From contig NC_134397.1 in assembly GCF_050003625.1 (NCBI RefSeq), positions 99,563,132 through 99,627,131 of the forward strand: a DNA stretch of 64,000 nt, read 5' to 3'. Under the pieces are notes generated by a model. That model was not told the DNA's origin. It was given only the letters and a program-made list of their open reading frames with translations, and ran no database searches. Both the position numbers and the translations under genes were made by a program. Positions 1 through 9,689 of the stretch are shown here, piece after piece (the first letter of the stretch is position 1; every line of letters begins with the position of its first letter). The stretch is from Haematobia irritans (taxonomy: Eukaryota > Arthropoda > Insecta > Diptera > Muscidae).

Positions 1-291
1 TTCGATTCCTGCTTCGACCGAACACCAAAAAAGTTTTTCAGCGGTGGATTATCCCACCTCAGTAATGCTGGTGACATTTCTGAGGGTTTTCAAAGCTTCT
101 CTAAGTGGTTTCACTGCAATGTGGAACGCCGTTCGGACTCGGCTATAAAATGGAGGTCCCTTGTCATTGAGCTTAACATGGAATCGGGCAGCACTCAGTG
201 ATAAGAGAGAAGTTCACCAATGTGGTATCACAATGGACTGAATAGTCTAAGTGAGCCTGATACATCGGGCTGCCACCAAACCTAACCTAAC
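1..291 (+). mobile_element. tRNA-derived SINE, 5' end cut by window edge
   Basis: The window opens inside a pol III B-box-like sequence (TTCGATTCC at 1-9). A body of about 200 bp follows, then a 3' segment (about 218-291) containing GTGGTATCACAATGG, CTAAGTGAGCCTGA and ATCGGGCTGCCAC, ending in CCTAACCTAAC. That last segment is almost the same as the 3' end of the LOA LINE copies in this window (for example 53,640-53,711), which suggests the SINE is mobilised by the LINE enzymes. The A box and true 5' end lie outside the window. A second, opposite-strand copy sits at 774-983. Confidence 0.75.
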
Positions 292-491
292 ATAGAGCAC
301 ATGCGTGGATACCTGCAAACCCTTCTGACCCTGAATCTATTTTAAATAGACTGAAACGATGCAATCCAGATCTTCCAACAGCTGATTGGAAGGTTGGCCG
401 TTTGGATGAAGTGGATGGAACAAGACGGTATGCAGTGTTTATATTGAACACTCAGTCTTTGCCACATCTAGCAAAGTCCCAGGGCCGTGTA

Positions 492-1289
492 CAGTGTTGC
501 CAGGTTGGGGTTTTTCCCCCCCAAATTTAGGGGTTTTTTACACGTTTAGGGGGATTTTTAGGGGTAACATTTATTTGGGGGTAAAAAAATATCCTAGACC
601 TTATAAAGTGGAGCAATTCTCAATCAAATGTGGAACAATTCTGGCTTGAATTTTCAGAAAAAAATAAGGGAAGTCAACCCATATTTCTAAATACAAGGAA
701 GTATGCAATTACATTCTTGTTTAAACGCATCTGTTGCAGGGGCATTTTTAATATTTGATACTATTAAAAACAAGGTTAGGTTAGGTTTCAGCCCGATGTA
801 TCAGGATCACATAGACTCACTTAGAGACCTCCTTTTTATAGCCGAGTCCGAACGGCGTTTCACAATGCAGTGCAACCACTTAGAGAAGCTTTGAAACCCT
901 CAGAAACACCAGCATTACTGAGGTGGGATAATCCACCGCTGAAAAACTTTTTGGTGTTCGGTCGAAGCAGGAATCGAACCCGAATTTTTGACAAGTGGTG
1001 TAATGATTTTATCTAATGATTTTTATTTACTTCGAAAGAAAATTTTTAGCAATAAAAACCTTATTTTGTCTAAAATTTTGTTCCTCAGAAAAAAATCTTC
1101 TTTCAGTTTATATATTTGTGTTAAATTTAATTTTTAAAGTGTATCACTACAGGAATTTTTAACGAAATTTTGGGTCTCTTTTTGTACTATTTACATACAT
1201 AAAATTTTTGGGGGTTTTTGAAAAAAGTGTAGACCTGAAAAAAGTCTTAAGATTTGGGGGGAAGAATCAAAAAATACATGGCAACACTG
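492..1289. mobile_element. hAT-type non-autonomous element in LOA-A
   Basis: The ends are CAGTGTTGCCA at 492 and TGGCAACACTG at 1,289, a hAT-style terminal inverted repeat. The 8-bp target duplication GCCGTGTA (484-491 and 1,290-1,297) is perfect, and removing the element restores LOA ORF1. Both subterminal regions are rich in GGGG/CCCC runs (about 510-590 and 1,210-1,262). No transposase ORF is present. A SINE (774-983) is inserted inside it. Confidence 0.85.
774..983 (-). mobile_element. SINE copy nested in the hAT element
   Basis: Read on the minus strand, it starts at a B-box-like GGGTTCGATTCCTGC, carries the same body as the SINE at 1-291 (CCGAACACC, GGTGGATTATCCCACCTCAG), and ends with a shortened LINE-like tail and CCTAACCTAACC (774-785). 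It is 5' truncated just upstream of the B box and has lost part of the shared tail. It is the youngest layer of a three-level nest: SINE in hAT in LINE. Confidence 0.75.
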
Positions 1290-4185
1290 GCCGTGTATGT
1301 TATGGCTTTCATTATATCCAAATGAAGGTATATAAAAACGATCAGCTAAAGGATTCAGAAATGGACAAGCCTCTGTCTGAATCAGAAGTAAGCGGATCCT
1401 CTTGCGAAGTCGAGGGAGATACCAAAGTTGAAGACATGAATAGACACCGTATGCGAGAGGAGGTTTCTATTGCCTCAGAACTCACCAAAGTTGAACTATG
1501 GTTATTGCGAGAGTCACCGAGATCTCTGAAGAGGACATTCTTGATGACTCGATTGAAGCGGCTGATGTGACGGTTGTTGAAAATCTCGATGGTCCTACGG
1601 ATCCTCCAGATAAATCTTCATCATTGTAAGCTGCATGTGCTGCCTTAAAAGTTCTCCTGAAAGGGGACATAGATATAGTTCTTATTCAAGAACCATATGT
1701 TTATAGAAACAAAATATGCGAATTAAGTACTCCGGGGTTCAAACTATTGCAGTATACTGGTAATGATGTAAATCGAGCCTGTATAATTGCAAAAAACGAG
1801 CTCAACTTGTTTCTGCTTCCTTCAATGTGCAATACAGACACTGTCGTTGCCAGTTTAGAAATAGCCAAATGCAAATATTGGGTATCTTCGGTCTACATGG
1901 GACATGACAGGGAGATGCCTCCATGTGCCGTTAAGACCTTAATGGAGGTGTCACTGAAAACAAAGACGAAACTCATTATGGGATGAGATGCGAATGCACA
2001 TCATAGTATATTGGGAAGTAGTGATACTAATGCAAGGGGAGAGTCGCTAATAGAGTTTATTTTGCGTACTAATCTGATAGTTTGCAACAAGGGACATGCC
2101 CCAACCTTTGTCACTAAAAACAGGCAAGAGGTTTTGGACATCACCTTGGCCTCGCAAGAACTGAATGAAATGATATCTGAGTGGCAGGTTTTAAGTGAAC
2201 ACAGCTTCTCAGATCATCGCTACATCAGTTTTAAATTTGATGTTCATATCACCAAGACCATATTTCCGCCAAATGTTAGGAAAGCTGACTGGAATAGGTA
2301 TAGGGAATCGTTCAATATGATGATACCGGAAATAACAGAGACAAATATGAGAAACGTGCAAGATATCGAACACGCAGTGGAGAGGATTACTAAGGCCTTC
2401 AACATCTCACTGAAAGCTGCATGTCCTAGAGGAAAGCCAAGGGGGGAAAATCGACCACCATGGTGGTCTACGGAATTAAGTAATATGAGGAAATCCTGCA
2501 GGAAGCTCTTTAACAGGGCAAAGTCCACCAGAGCCCGTGAGGACTGGGACGCTTACAAGAAGAATCTGAGAGCATACAAGCGAGAAATGAGAAAGGCTCA
2601 GCATAACTCTTGGAATGATTACTGCAGCAGTATTGAGAATACGTCCGAGGCTTCCAGACTACGGAAGGTTCTAGCATCCACCAACTCCGCTCCAGGTTTC
2701 ATTAAAACATCGGAGGGTAATTGGACAACGTCCAGTGAGGAGACGCTGGAGGTACTATTGGACACATTTTCCTGGAAATCAGACGGTTGAACCATGTACT
2801 GGCGGTGCCACAGTTGCTCAGCGATCGTTTCCTGTCGAGGAAATTGTATCGGAAACTAGAAGTTTGTTCTCGAAACGACAGCATGTATACTCGAAGGGCA
2901 GGTCTACTGAGACCGCACTACATGAACTAGTCAGATTTATTGAAAGCTCACTATCTGTCAAAGAATACACAATCGTGGCGTTTCTAGACATCGAAGGGGC
3001 GTTCAATAATGTCCATCCGAGCTCGATATTAAATGGACTGACAACTCTGAATGTTGATCCATGTATACTCAGGCTGTTAGACGAACTGCTAATGAAGAGA
3101 CGTATTTCAGCCACACTAGGACAAGCAAACATACAAAGGTATGTAAACAGAGGCACTCCCCAAGGAGGAATTCTATCACCTCTTCTTTGGAATGTTGCTA
3201 TAAATAACCTTCTGGTTACTATAGAAAAAGAAAGGATAAAAGTGGTGTCATACGCAGATGATGTGCTGGTAGTCAGGGGAAAATTCCCATCCACAATCAG
3301 AGATATTATTCAGAGGGCCCTCCGGATAACTGAGAAATGGGAGAAAGGCAATGGTCTTGGTGTAAATCCAGCAAAGACAGAAATAGTCATGTACTGCAAA
3401 GATCGCAAAACTCCCACGGTTAGGCCCATTTCCTTAGGGGGTATTGAAATTCCCTTTGGTGATTGTGCAAAATACCTTGGCGTTATTTTGGACAGGAAGC
3501 TGAACTTTAAGCTTAATATTGAAGAAAGGGCGAGAAAGGCAACTGTAGCTTTGTACTCGTGCAAAAAGGCTGAAATATTAGAAATAAGAGAGGTGGCGAA
3601 TTGGCTGAGAAGTAATGTTCCAAAAACTGTGGGCATTAATATATACTCCGACAGTCAACCTGCAATAAAATCCTTCGACTCTGTGTTCCTCAACTCGAAA
3701 ACGGCCATCGACTGCCGCAAATCTCTCAATGAGATGGCGGAGCAGTACAATATTCACCTAATATGAGTGCCTGGCCATAGGAACATACCGGGGAACTGCG
3801 AAGCGGATGAGTTGGCAAGGCTAGAGACTACCTTACATATTCCAGGGGAACTAGAATTTGTTGGTATGCCTCTAGCTACCTGTAAGCTCATACTGCGTGA
3901 GAAGGCTGTTATGATGGCAAATGTTCGATGGGAGAATTGCGGGGGTTGTAACGACACCAAGCAAATATGACCCCGTTTTAACTTAAACCGCACACTAGTT
4001 ATGCTAATGTTCTCGAGACGTCAGATATCACTCCTGATATCTGCTACAACGGGTCGCTGCCTGATAGGCGATTTTGCAAAAACTATTGGCGCGAAGTATA
4101 ATGACTATTGTATGAGCTGTCATGATGCGGAGGAAAAAGAATCAATTAAACACCTCTTGTGTGAGTGTCCTGCATTTTGTGTAAA

Positions 4186-4641
4186 GGTGAGTATTAAGTT
4201 CGAGTTTAACCGCTAAATTTCAGTAAAGTGAAATCTAAATCAGTAAAAAAGCCGTAAAATTATACATATTTGTTGCAGATTTCATTATAACTTGATAGGG
4301 AATATCCCAAAGCAAATTGTTACAAATTTTGTATTCCTTAAAATAGATTATTAAAGAAAAGTAATCGTGAAAAAATTACAATTTTAGTGGCTAAAGCTGA
4401 GTACTATGTTCAGTTTTCAAGCTGAAAACCAGATTTTTTTCACGGTTACTTTTCTTAATTAATTAATTTAGAAATATAAAATGATTATCAATTCATTGGA
4501 TCTTTTCCATCCATTTTTTGATAAGACTTGATACAAATATAATAGTCTTCATAAATATTTTTGTATTTTTAATTTAGTGTTTTGGTGAAAAAACCGAACA
4601 TAGTACTCACCTTAAACTCGAACTTAATACTCAACTTAAAT
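4186..4641. mobile_element. MITE with nested second MITE, inside LOA-A ORF2
   Basis: The outer element has inverted ends GGTGAGTATTAAGTTCGAG (from 4,186) and CTCGAACTTAATACTCAAC (to about 4,635). It interrupts the LOA codons between ...FCVK and ...QLLGAYSF. A second element is inserted at 4,396-4,612, with ends GCTGAGTACTATGTTC and GAACATAGTACTCACC. Neither codes for protein. The target duplications are unclear because the flanks are A/T-rich (TAAA-like). Confidence 0.75.
4396..4612. mobile_element. MITE, GAGTACTATGTTC family, copy 1
   Basis: About 217 bp with inverted ends GCTGAGTACTATGTTC / GAACATAGTACTCACC. The interior is very similar to the copy at 6,009-6,229, sharing CAGTTTTCAAGCTGAAAA and CACGGTTACTTTT. 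It sits inside the older MITE of 4,186-4,641. Confidence 0.75.
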
Positions 4642-4900
4642 CGCAAGCAACTTTTAGGAGCATATAGCTTCAGATTACTGCCGGATCTGGAAAACGTTAA
4701 CTTAAGCAGTCTGCTAATGTTTTTGGAACAATCTGGTTGGTTCAGCGAAGAAAAATAATCGAGAAGGTTCAGCGGTTAAAACTAGAAGTGCCCATATGTA
4801 ATAGGTACTTTTAGTTAATGTGGTATCACAATGGACTGAATAGTCTAAGTGAGCCTGAATCTTAATCGGGCTGCCACTTTGACCTAACCTAACCTAACCT

Positions 4901-5361
4901 TCATTATTCAAGCGCAAATTACTTTTATATTTCTCAGACATGTAAAGATCTGTCTAGGACCATCATACTGACAATCGATTTTCTTGCTTTACCAATCTTT
5001 TGTATATAATACTTAATTTTTATTAAAAGATTGTGTGCTAGTATAGGTTTAATAGTTAGTTTTAAGTCAATTTTTCCTGAATTGTACTAAATTCTATCAA
5101 AATGTTGTACTATAGGGCGTTGGTTGATTAAATAAATGAACAAATAAATAAATAAATTTTTGCAAAATAACATTTTTTTAGTAAACCCAGAGAAATGTTT
5201 GGTTGCAATTCGATCATTACAATAAGGAGATAATGACAGTAACTTATTTTTTGTTACAAGAACATGGTTTTGATTATCTCCCCCATTATATATCCAACAC
5301 AACTGTAAAAAGTTCACAAAATCAAATAGGAATTCCCATAACCATTCAATTGATTAGAATA
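4901..5361. other. AT-rich stretch without recognisable genes
   Basis: About 460 bp between the LOA-A tail and the hAT target site. A short AAAT/TAAA-type simple repeat lies at about 5,128-5,157. The small open frames here have no recognisable motifs and I regard them as chance. Confidence 0.5.
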
Positions 5362-5439
5362 ACCAATGCCAGAGCTTCCCAACCCAATTTGCTTCGCGCT
5401 CCCCAAAAAATGTAGCAATTTCGTTGCGCCCCCAAACCT

Positions 5440-5655
5440 AAACGCCGATTTTCGACTTGAAAATATTTTTATTTTCGCGATTACTTTTTCTAAAACAATC
5501 AAAATTATATGAAAACAATTATATTCCTGTTAAATCTTGACCAAATCTAGATGAAATAGACAATGCGTATCAATAGAGTTAAATTTTAAAAAGTATCCGC
5601 GGAAATTTCAACGCGAAAAGCGAACATAGTACCGCCCTTAAAACAAACTTTTGTG
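5440..5655. repeat. Possible one-ended relative of the GTACTATGTTCG MITEs
   Basis: Only the right end, CGAACATAGTACCGCCC at about 5,630-5,646, clearly resembles the MITE ends at 4,612 and 6,229. A matching left end was not found, though ATTTTCGCGATTACTTTT at 5,471 echoes the internal sequence of these elements. It may be a decayed copy. Confidence 0.35.
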
Positions 5656-5736
5656 TACCCAAAGAAACAGAAATAAATACTAAGAAAAGCTACAAATAGG
5701 ATTAACAATAATTAATTAAATAATTAAAAATAACAA

Positions 5737-5899
5737 TGTTAATGAATATTAATTTAAATGTAAATACGGGTTAACATTATTTGATCATCACTATTGTTAT
5801 CGATAAATATTATAATCGAATTTACTCGTTTGTAATGATGTAAATAAATTCTTTTTCTTGTTTTGAACTCAACGTGAGCGGACGTTTTTGATTACAACA
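5737..5899 (+). repeat. 5' LTR of the mag-like element
   Basis: Starts TGTTAATG and ends ATTACAACA. It matches the 3' LTR (14,771-14,920) over GTAAATACGGGTTAACATT, ATCGATAAATATTATAATCG and CTCAACGTGAGCGGA. It carries an extra AT-rich insertion of about 13 bp near its start. The two LTRs differ at several other sites, so the insertion is not very recent. Confidence 0.8.
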
Positions 5900-5902
5900 G
5901 AT

Positions 5903-5915
5903 TGGCGACGAGGAT
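5903..5915 (+). promoter_or_regulatory. Primer binding site, tRNA-Ser type
   Basis: TGGCGACGAGGAT lies three bases after the LTR end. Its complement matches a tRNA-Ser 3' end (acceptor strand CCTCGTC plus GCCA, from memory). mag-type elements are known to use tRNA-Ser. Confidence 0.65.
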
Positions 5916-5965
5916 TTGGAAAAGTTGAGACATTTTTACATTATAAATGTCCAATAGTAATTGCA

Positions 5966-7060
5966 ATGGCGGAGAAAAATTCAAATTTCATTAATTTTGA
6001 CGCATTTAGCTGAGTACTATGTTCAGTTTTCAAGCTGAAAATAAGCTTGTTTTCACGGTTACTTTTTTAAATTAACTAAATTATAAATATAAAATGTTCA
6101 CAATCAATTCTTTAGATCTTTTCCATTCATTATTTCACATGACTTTATAAAAATATAATCGTCTTCACACAGATTTTTGAACTTTTAATTTAGTGTTTTC
6201 GTGAAAAATACGAACATAGTACTCACCTTTTGATGCAGAAAAAATTTCGTGGTTACGATGGGTAAAAAGATTTAAGACAGCATTGAATTTGTACGAAGAT
6301 GATAAGAAACAGGCGTTGTTGTTGCATTTCATCGGCACAATCGCTTATAACGTTTTATGCGATAATTTAACACCACATCAACCTGAGGATAAGTTTTGAT
6401 GAAATAGTAATTGCTCTAGAGGAACAATATGAGCCGAAGCCTAGTGAGTTGGTCGATTGTTTTAGATTCAACATGCGCAAACAAAAAGAGGGTGAGTCGG
6501 CAAATGATTTCGCTGTGGCACTGAAAAAGCTGGCTGTAGGATGTCAATTTGGTGAATATAGGGACAAGGCGATACGTAATCAATTTGTACTTGGACTTTT
6601 GGATAAAAAAAAGAAAACGTTGGAATTGGATGATGCAATAAGTATAGTTACAGCGAGTGAATTGGCGGAAAAAGAAGGTAAATAATTACAAAATGGCGCG
6701 CAGAATGGTTGTGTGAACAAAATTAAGAAGAACAGCGAGTACAGAAATAAGGACAAAAAAGCAACAGCCGACAAAAAGTGTTTCAGGTGTGGTAGTGCAA
6801 CACATTTGGCAAATCAATGCACTTATAAAGACGCCATTTGTTTTTATTGCCAAAAAGCGGGACACTTGAAGAAGATCTGTTTCAAGGAAAAGAAAAGAGA
6901 GAAGAAAATCAGAAAAATAGGGGTAAAAGCTGAAGACGTGGTGGAAGAGTTGTTGCAGCTAAACTCAAAAAGTGCTGTAAATAAAATTCAAAGTAAAATC
7001 ATGCACAGCTTGGTAGTGAATGATCATACCGGTAACAATTATAAATTTACAAGAGGCTAA
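5966..7060 (+). pseudogene. mag-like Gag with two CCHC zinc knuckles, broken
   Basis: Gag begins near 5,966 (MAEKNSNFINFDAF), is interrupted by the MITE at 6,009-6,229, and resumes with ISWLRWVKRFKTALNLY. A frameshift or stop follows near 6,400, then the capsid-like segment of 6,449-6,685 (FRFNMRKQKEGESANDFAVA). After a TAA at about 6,683 the nucleocapsid part follows, with knuckles CFRCGSATHLANQC and CFYCQKAGHLKKIC (C-x2-C-x4-H-x4-C each). The protein would coat the element's RNA. At least three lesions prevent expression. Confidence 0.75.
6009..6229. mobile_element. MITE, GAGTACTATGTTC family, copy 2
   Basis: Ends GCTGAGTACTATGTTC (6,009) and CGAACATAGTACTCACC (to about 6,227). It is inserted in the mag-like gag between INFDAF and the next gag segment. 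Closely similar to 4,396-4,612. Confidence 0.75.
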
Positions 7061-8460
7061 GAAATATTTTTCTGGTATGAAGATTCAATCGCCTGATGTG
7101 GAATTGGTAAGCTACTGCGGTACACCATTAAAGTGTGTTGGTTACATTTGGGTGACAGTGGCTGGTATTTATGAATATGCAAAAGCAAAATTATACATTG
7201 TACGGAAGAGACTAGTTGCAGAAAATTAAGTTGAATTGGAATGAAATTTTCAATAAAAATGAAGTTGTTAAGAAAGTCTGTGGAAATGCAGTGCTTAATA
7301 AAAACGTTGGCGTATCCAAAGCTTTTTTCTGAATCAATGGGTAAAATTGAAAAATTGCAAGCGCGGCTATATTTAAAACCTGATGCAACGCCGAAATTTA
7401 TGAAGGCAAGGCGGGTGCCATTTTTATTGGTGGATGCAGTGGAGAAGCAACTTAACGAACAGGTAGAGCAGGGGCTATTGGAGAAGGTGGATAAAAGCGA
7501 GTGGGCAACACCTATTGTTGTTGTGCCAAAAAAAATGGTGCTGTTAGAATATGTGGCGATTATAAGGTAACTCTAAACACTGCCCTTATAATAGATGAAC
7601 ATCCTTTACCAACAATTGAGGAGTTATTTTGTAAGATGGCAGGGGTTGAAAAATTTTCCAAGATAGACTTGACAAAAGCTTATTTACAATTAGAGGTTCA
7701 TCCAAGCGATCGCCATTTACTAACCCTGAGTACTCATAAGGGGCTTTTTCAACCTTCAAGATTAATGTACGGAGTGGCCAGTGCACCAGCTAAGTTTCAA
7801 CGATTGATGGAGCAAATTTTAATTGACGTTGAGGGTGTATCTGTTTTCATTGATGATATTAAGATCACAGCTCCAAATGATGAGATACATACTCAAAGAC
7901 TTCATACCGTGTTACAGAAACTTGAAGCATACAATATGAGGATTAATATAGAAAAATCGGAATTTATGCAAGACCAAATTGAATATTGCGGGTACGTGCT
8001 TCATCGAATGAAAAACAAGGTGGAAGCTATTAAAAATATGAAGGAACCTGGTAATGTTGATAAACTTCGCAGTTTCTTAGGGATGGTGAATTATTATGGA
8101 AGGTTTATTAAGAATATGAGCAGCATCATTCATCATTCATCCTCTTAATAAACTCTTATGTAAAGATGCAAAATTTGATTTCAATGAATGTTGCAAACGA
8201 TCTTTTGAAGAAATAAAGAAGCAGATGCAATCTGATACAGTACTGGCTCATTTCGACCCGAAATTGAAGTTGGTGTTAGCCGTTGATGCCAGTCCTGTAG
8301 GCGTTGGGGCAGTGTTGAGCCAAATCGGTGACGATAAGGTGGAAAGACCGGTTCAGTTTGCCTCGCAGAGTTTAACACAGACACAGCAAAAATACTCTCA
8401 AGTGGATAAAGAGGCGTATGCGATAATTTACGGTGTACGAAAATTTTACGATTACGATAA
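7020..8460 (+). pseudogene. mag-like protease remnant, reverse transcriptase and start of RNase H
   Basis: The protease end is visible (PVTIINLQEAKKYFSG), but the catalytic D-T/S-G segment before it is missing. The RT follows from 7,241, shifts frame near 7,540, and continues to 8,148 with KIDLTKAYLQLEVHP, GVASAPAKFQRLM and FIDDI as the active-site motif. After another frameshift near 8,140, RNase H begins (LAVDASPVGVGAVLSQ, DKEAYAIIYGVRKFYDYDK). It is cut off at about 8,460 where LOA-B begins. The rest of RNase H and the connection are absent from the window. Confidence 0.8.
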
Positions 8461-8466
8461 ACCACC

Positions 8467-9689
8467 ATGCAGCGAAATTCAAAGTCATCCACTGGGTTGC
8501 TAACTTCAGGGCCCAGTGGACGGGTAACGACTGAAGTTATAAATTTGGGCAGCGACCACGAGTCAGGCCCAATTAGTCGACCTGTAGACGGGTCAACTGG
8601 CGGTGACACTTTGGCACGTCGAACCTTTTCTAAGGTGACGACATCAAAAGGAGGCAATCCCTCTCGAAAGAGATTCAAGGAACGAAGAAATGCTTTGTTT
8701 ATCCTAAAGAAATTAGGATCAGTCGACCCAAGCACGTTGTCGGCTAAGCAAAGCGATTCCTTAAAATGGGCTCAAGGAATTCTTGAAGCTGGAAAAAGGG
8801 AACGATCACCGGATGAGCTGTCATCATCTAAACGGGATCAAAGATCGTTTGCCTCAGTTGCAAAAGACAGCCTTGTGATGGCTATTATTAATAAAGGAGC
8901 ATTGGACGGTATGATTCCAAGGCAAAAATGGGGGAAATTGAGAACGCGATGTCTGGTGTCTACTCAGAGGTGCGAAAAAAGTTTCCCGGACCAAGTCCTC
9001 GACGGCAAGATGCTGGATGGTATCAAGGACGATATAAGTTAATAGCTTTTGCAGACCAGAGGTCTATGGATTGCTTTAAAGCTGCATTGATGCTAATTGG
9101 TGAAGTTTGGAAAGGAGCCGCTTTGGAGTTAGTCGATAAAAAAGACATACCGGCTAAACCTAGAGCACATGCATGGATACCGGCAAACCCTCCTGATCCT
9201 GAGTCAATACTAGAGAGACTAAAAGAATGTAACCCAGATCTTCCAACCGCCGATTGGAAAGTTGGTCGTTTGGAGGAGGTGGATGGACCAAGACGACATG
9301 CGGTGTTTATATTAAACATAGAGTCGCTGCCACATCTAGCCCAGACCCAAGGACGCGTAAGTTATGGCTTTCATGATATCCATATGACGGTATACAAAAG
9401 CGATCAGCCAAAGGATACCGAAACGGACAAGCCTCCGGTAGAGTCAGCAGTGAAAAAATCTACTAGCGAAGCCGAAGGAGACATAAAACCTGCAGACTAT
9501 GGCGAAAATCATATGCGGGAAGTTTCTACAGGCTCAAGCCTCACCAAAGCTGAACCGCGGATTGTTGCGAGAGTCACCGAGATCTGTGAAGAGGAAGCCC
9601 TTGATGACTCAATTGAAGCGGCTGATGTGACGGTGGTTGAAAATTTGGATGGTTCTACGGTTCCTCCAGATAAATCTTCACCATTGTAA
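8467..9689 (+). pseudogene. LOA-B ORF1, one frameshift
   Basis: The ATG at 8,467 (MQRNSKSSTGLLTSGPSGR) matches the start of LOA-D ORF1. The frame shifts near 8,935-9,000 (PRQKWGKL/MGEIENAMSG) and the rest is readable to the stop at 9,687-9,689. It contains the conserved HAWIPANPPDPESIL block and the acidic C-terminus. Apart from the shift the whole protein (about 409 residues in the intact copy) is represented. Confidence 0.8.

Larger units (their letters stand above)
294..1629 (+). pseudogene. LOA-A ORF1 remnant (C-terminal half)
   Basis: This codes for the C-terminal part of the LOA ORF1 protein: the stretch around HAWIPANPSDPESILN, then after the hAT insertion VCYGFHYIQMKVYKNDQ and an acidic tail with EDILDDSIEAADVTVVE. 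The stop is TAA at 1,627-1,629. The reading frame is broken by the element at 492-1,289. The N-terminal half is absent because the LINE is 5' truncated. In non-LTR elements ORF1 proteins bind RNA; no zinc knuckle is visible in this family, so that role is assigned only by position. Confidence 0.8.
1589..4758 (+). pseudogene. LOA-A ORF2 (endonuclease-RT-RNase H), multiply broken
   Basis: Recognisable pieces in order are: the AP-endonuclease-like segment (DANAHH-like site near 1,990 and SDHRYISF near 2,210); the RT core with FLDIEGAFNN, GTPQGGILSP and YADD (3,250-3,262); the late RNase H part with IYSDSQPAI and PGHRNIPGNCEADELAR; and the C-terminal Cys/His region ending in FSEEK. Damage includes a TGA near 1,984, a 2-bp deletion near 2,768, deletions of about 310 and 570 bp, a TGA at W in VPGH near 3,764, and the MITE insertion at 4,186. 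It cannot make a functional enzyme. Confidence 0.85.
294..4900 (+). mobile_element. LOA-A: 5'-truncated, decayed LOA-like LINE
   Basis: The element starts inside ORF1 (matching position 49,495 of the intact copy) right after the SINE tail, and runs to a (TAACC)n tail at 4,880-4,900. It is interrupted by a hAT element (492-1,289) and a nested MITE pair (4,186-4,641). Relative to LOA-D it has two large internal ORF2 deletions. One joins 'GGAAACTAGAA' to 'GTTTGTTCTC' near 2,860 (about 310 bp lost before the RT core). The other, near 3,571, loses about 570 bp between the RT and RNase H domains. Frameshifts and a TGA near 1,984 complete its inactivation. Confidence 0.9.

Noticed and set aside
2244..2528. 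Recurring minus-strand ORF opposite LOA ORF2 (also 44,002, 50,648, 63,018) as an antisense gene
   Set aside because: It recurs only because the sense strand is conserved; it has no recognisable domain and no own signals. Other minus-strand frames over the LOA and gypsy ORFs were rejected for the same reason.
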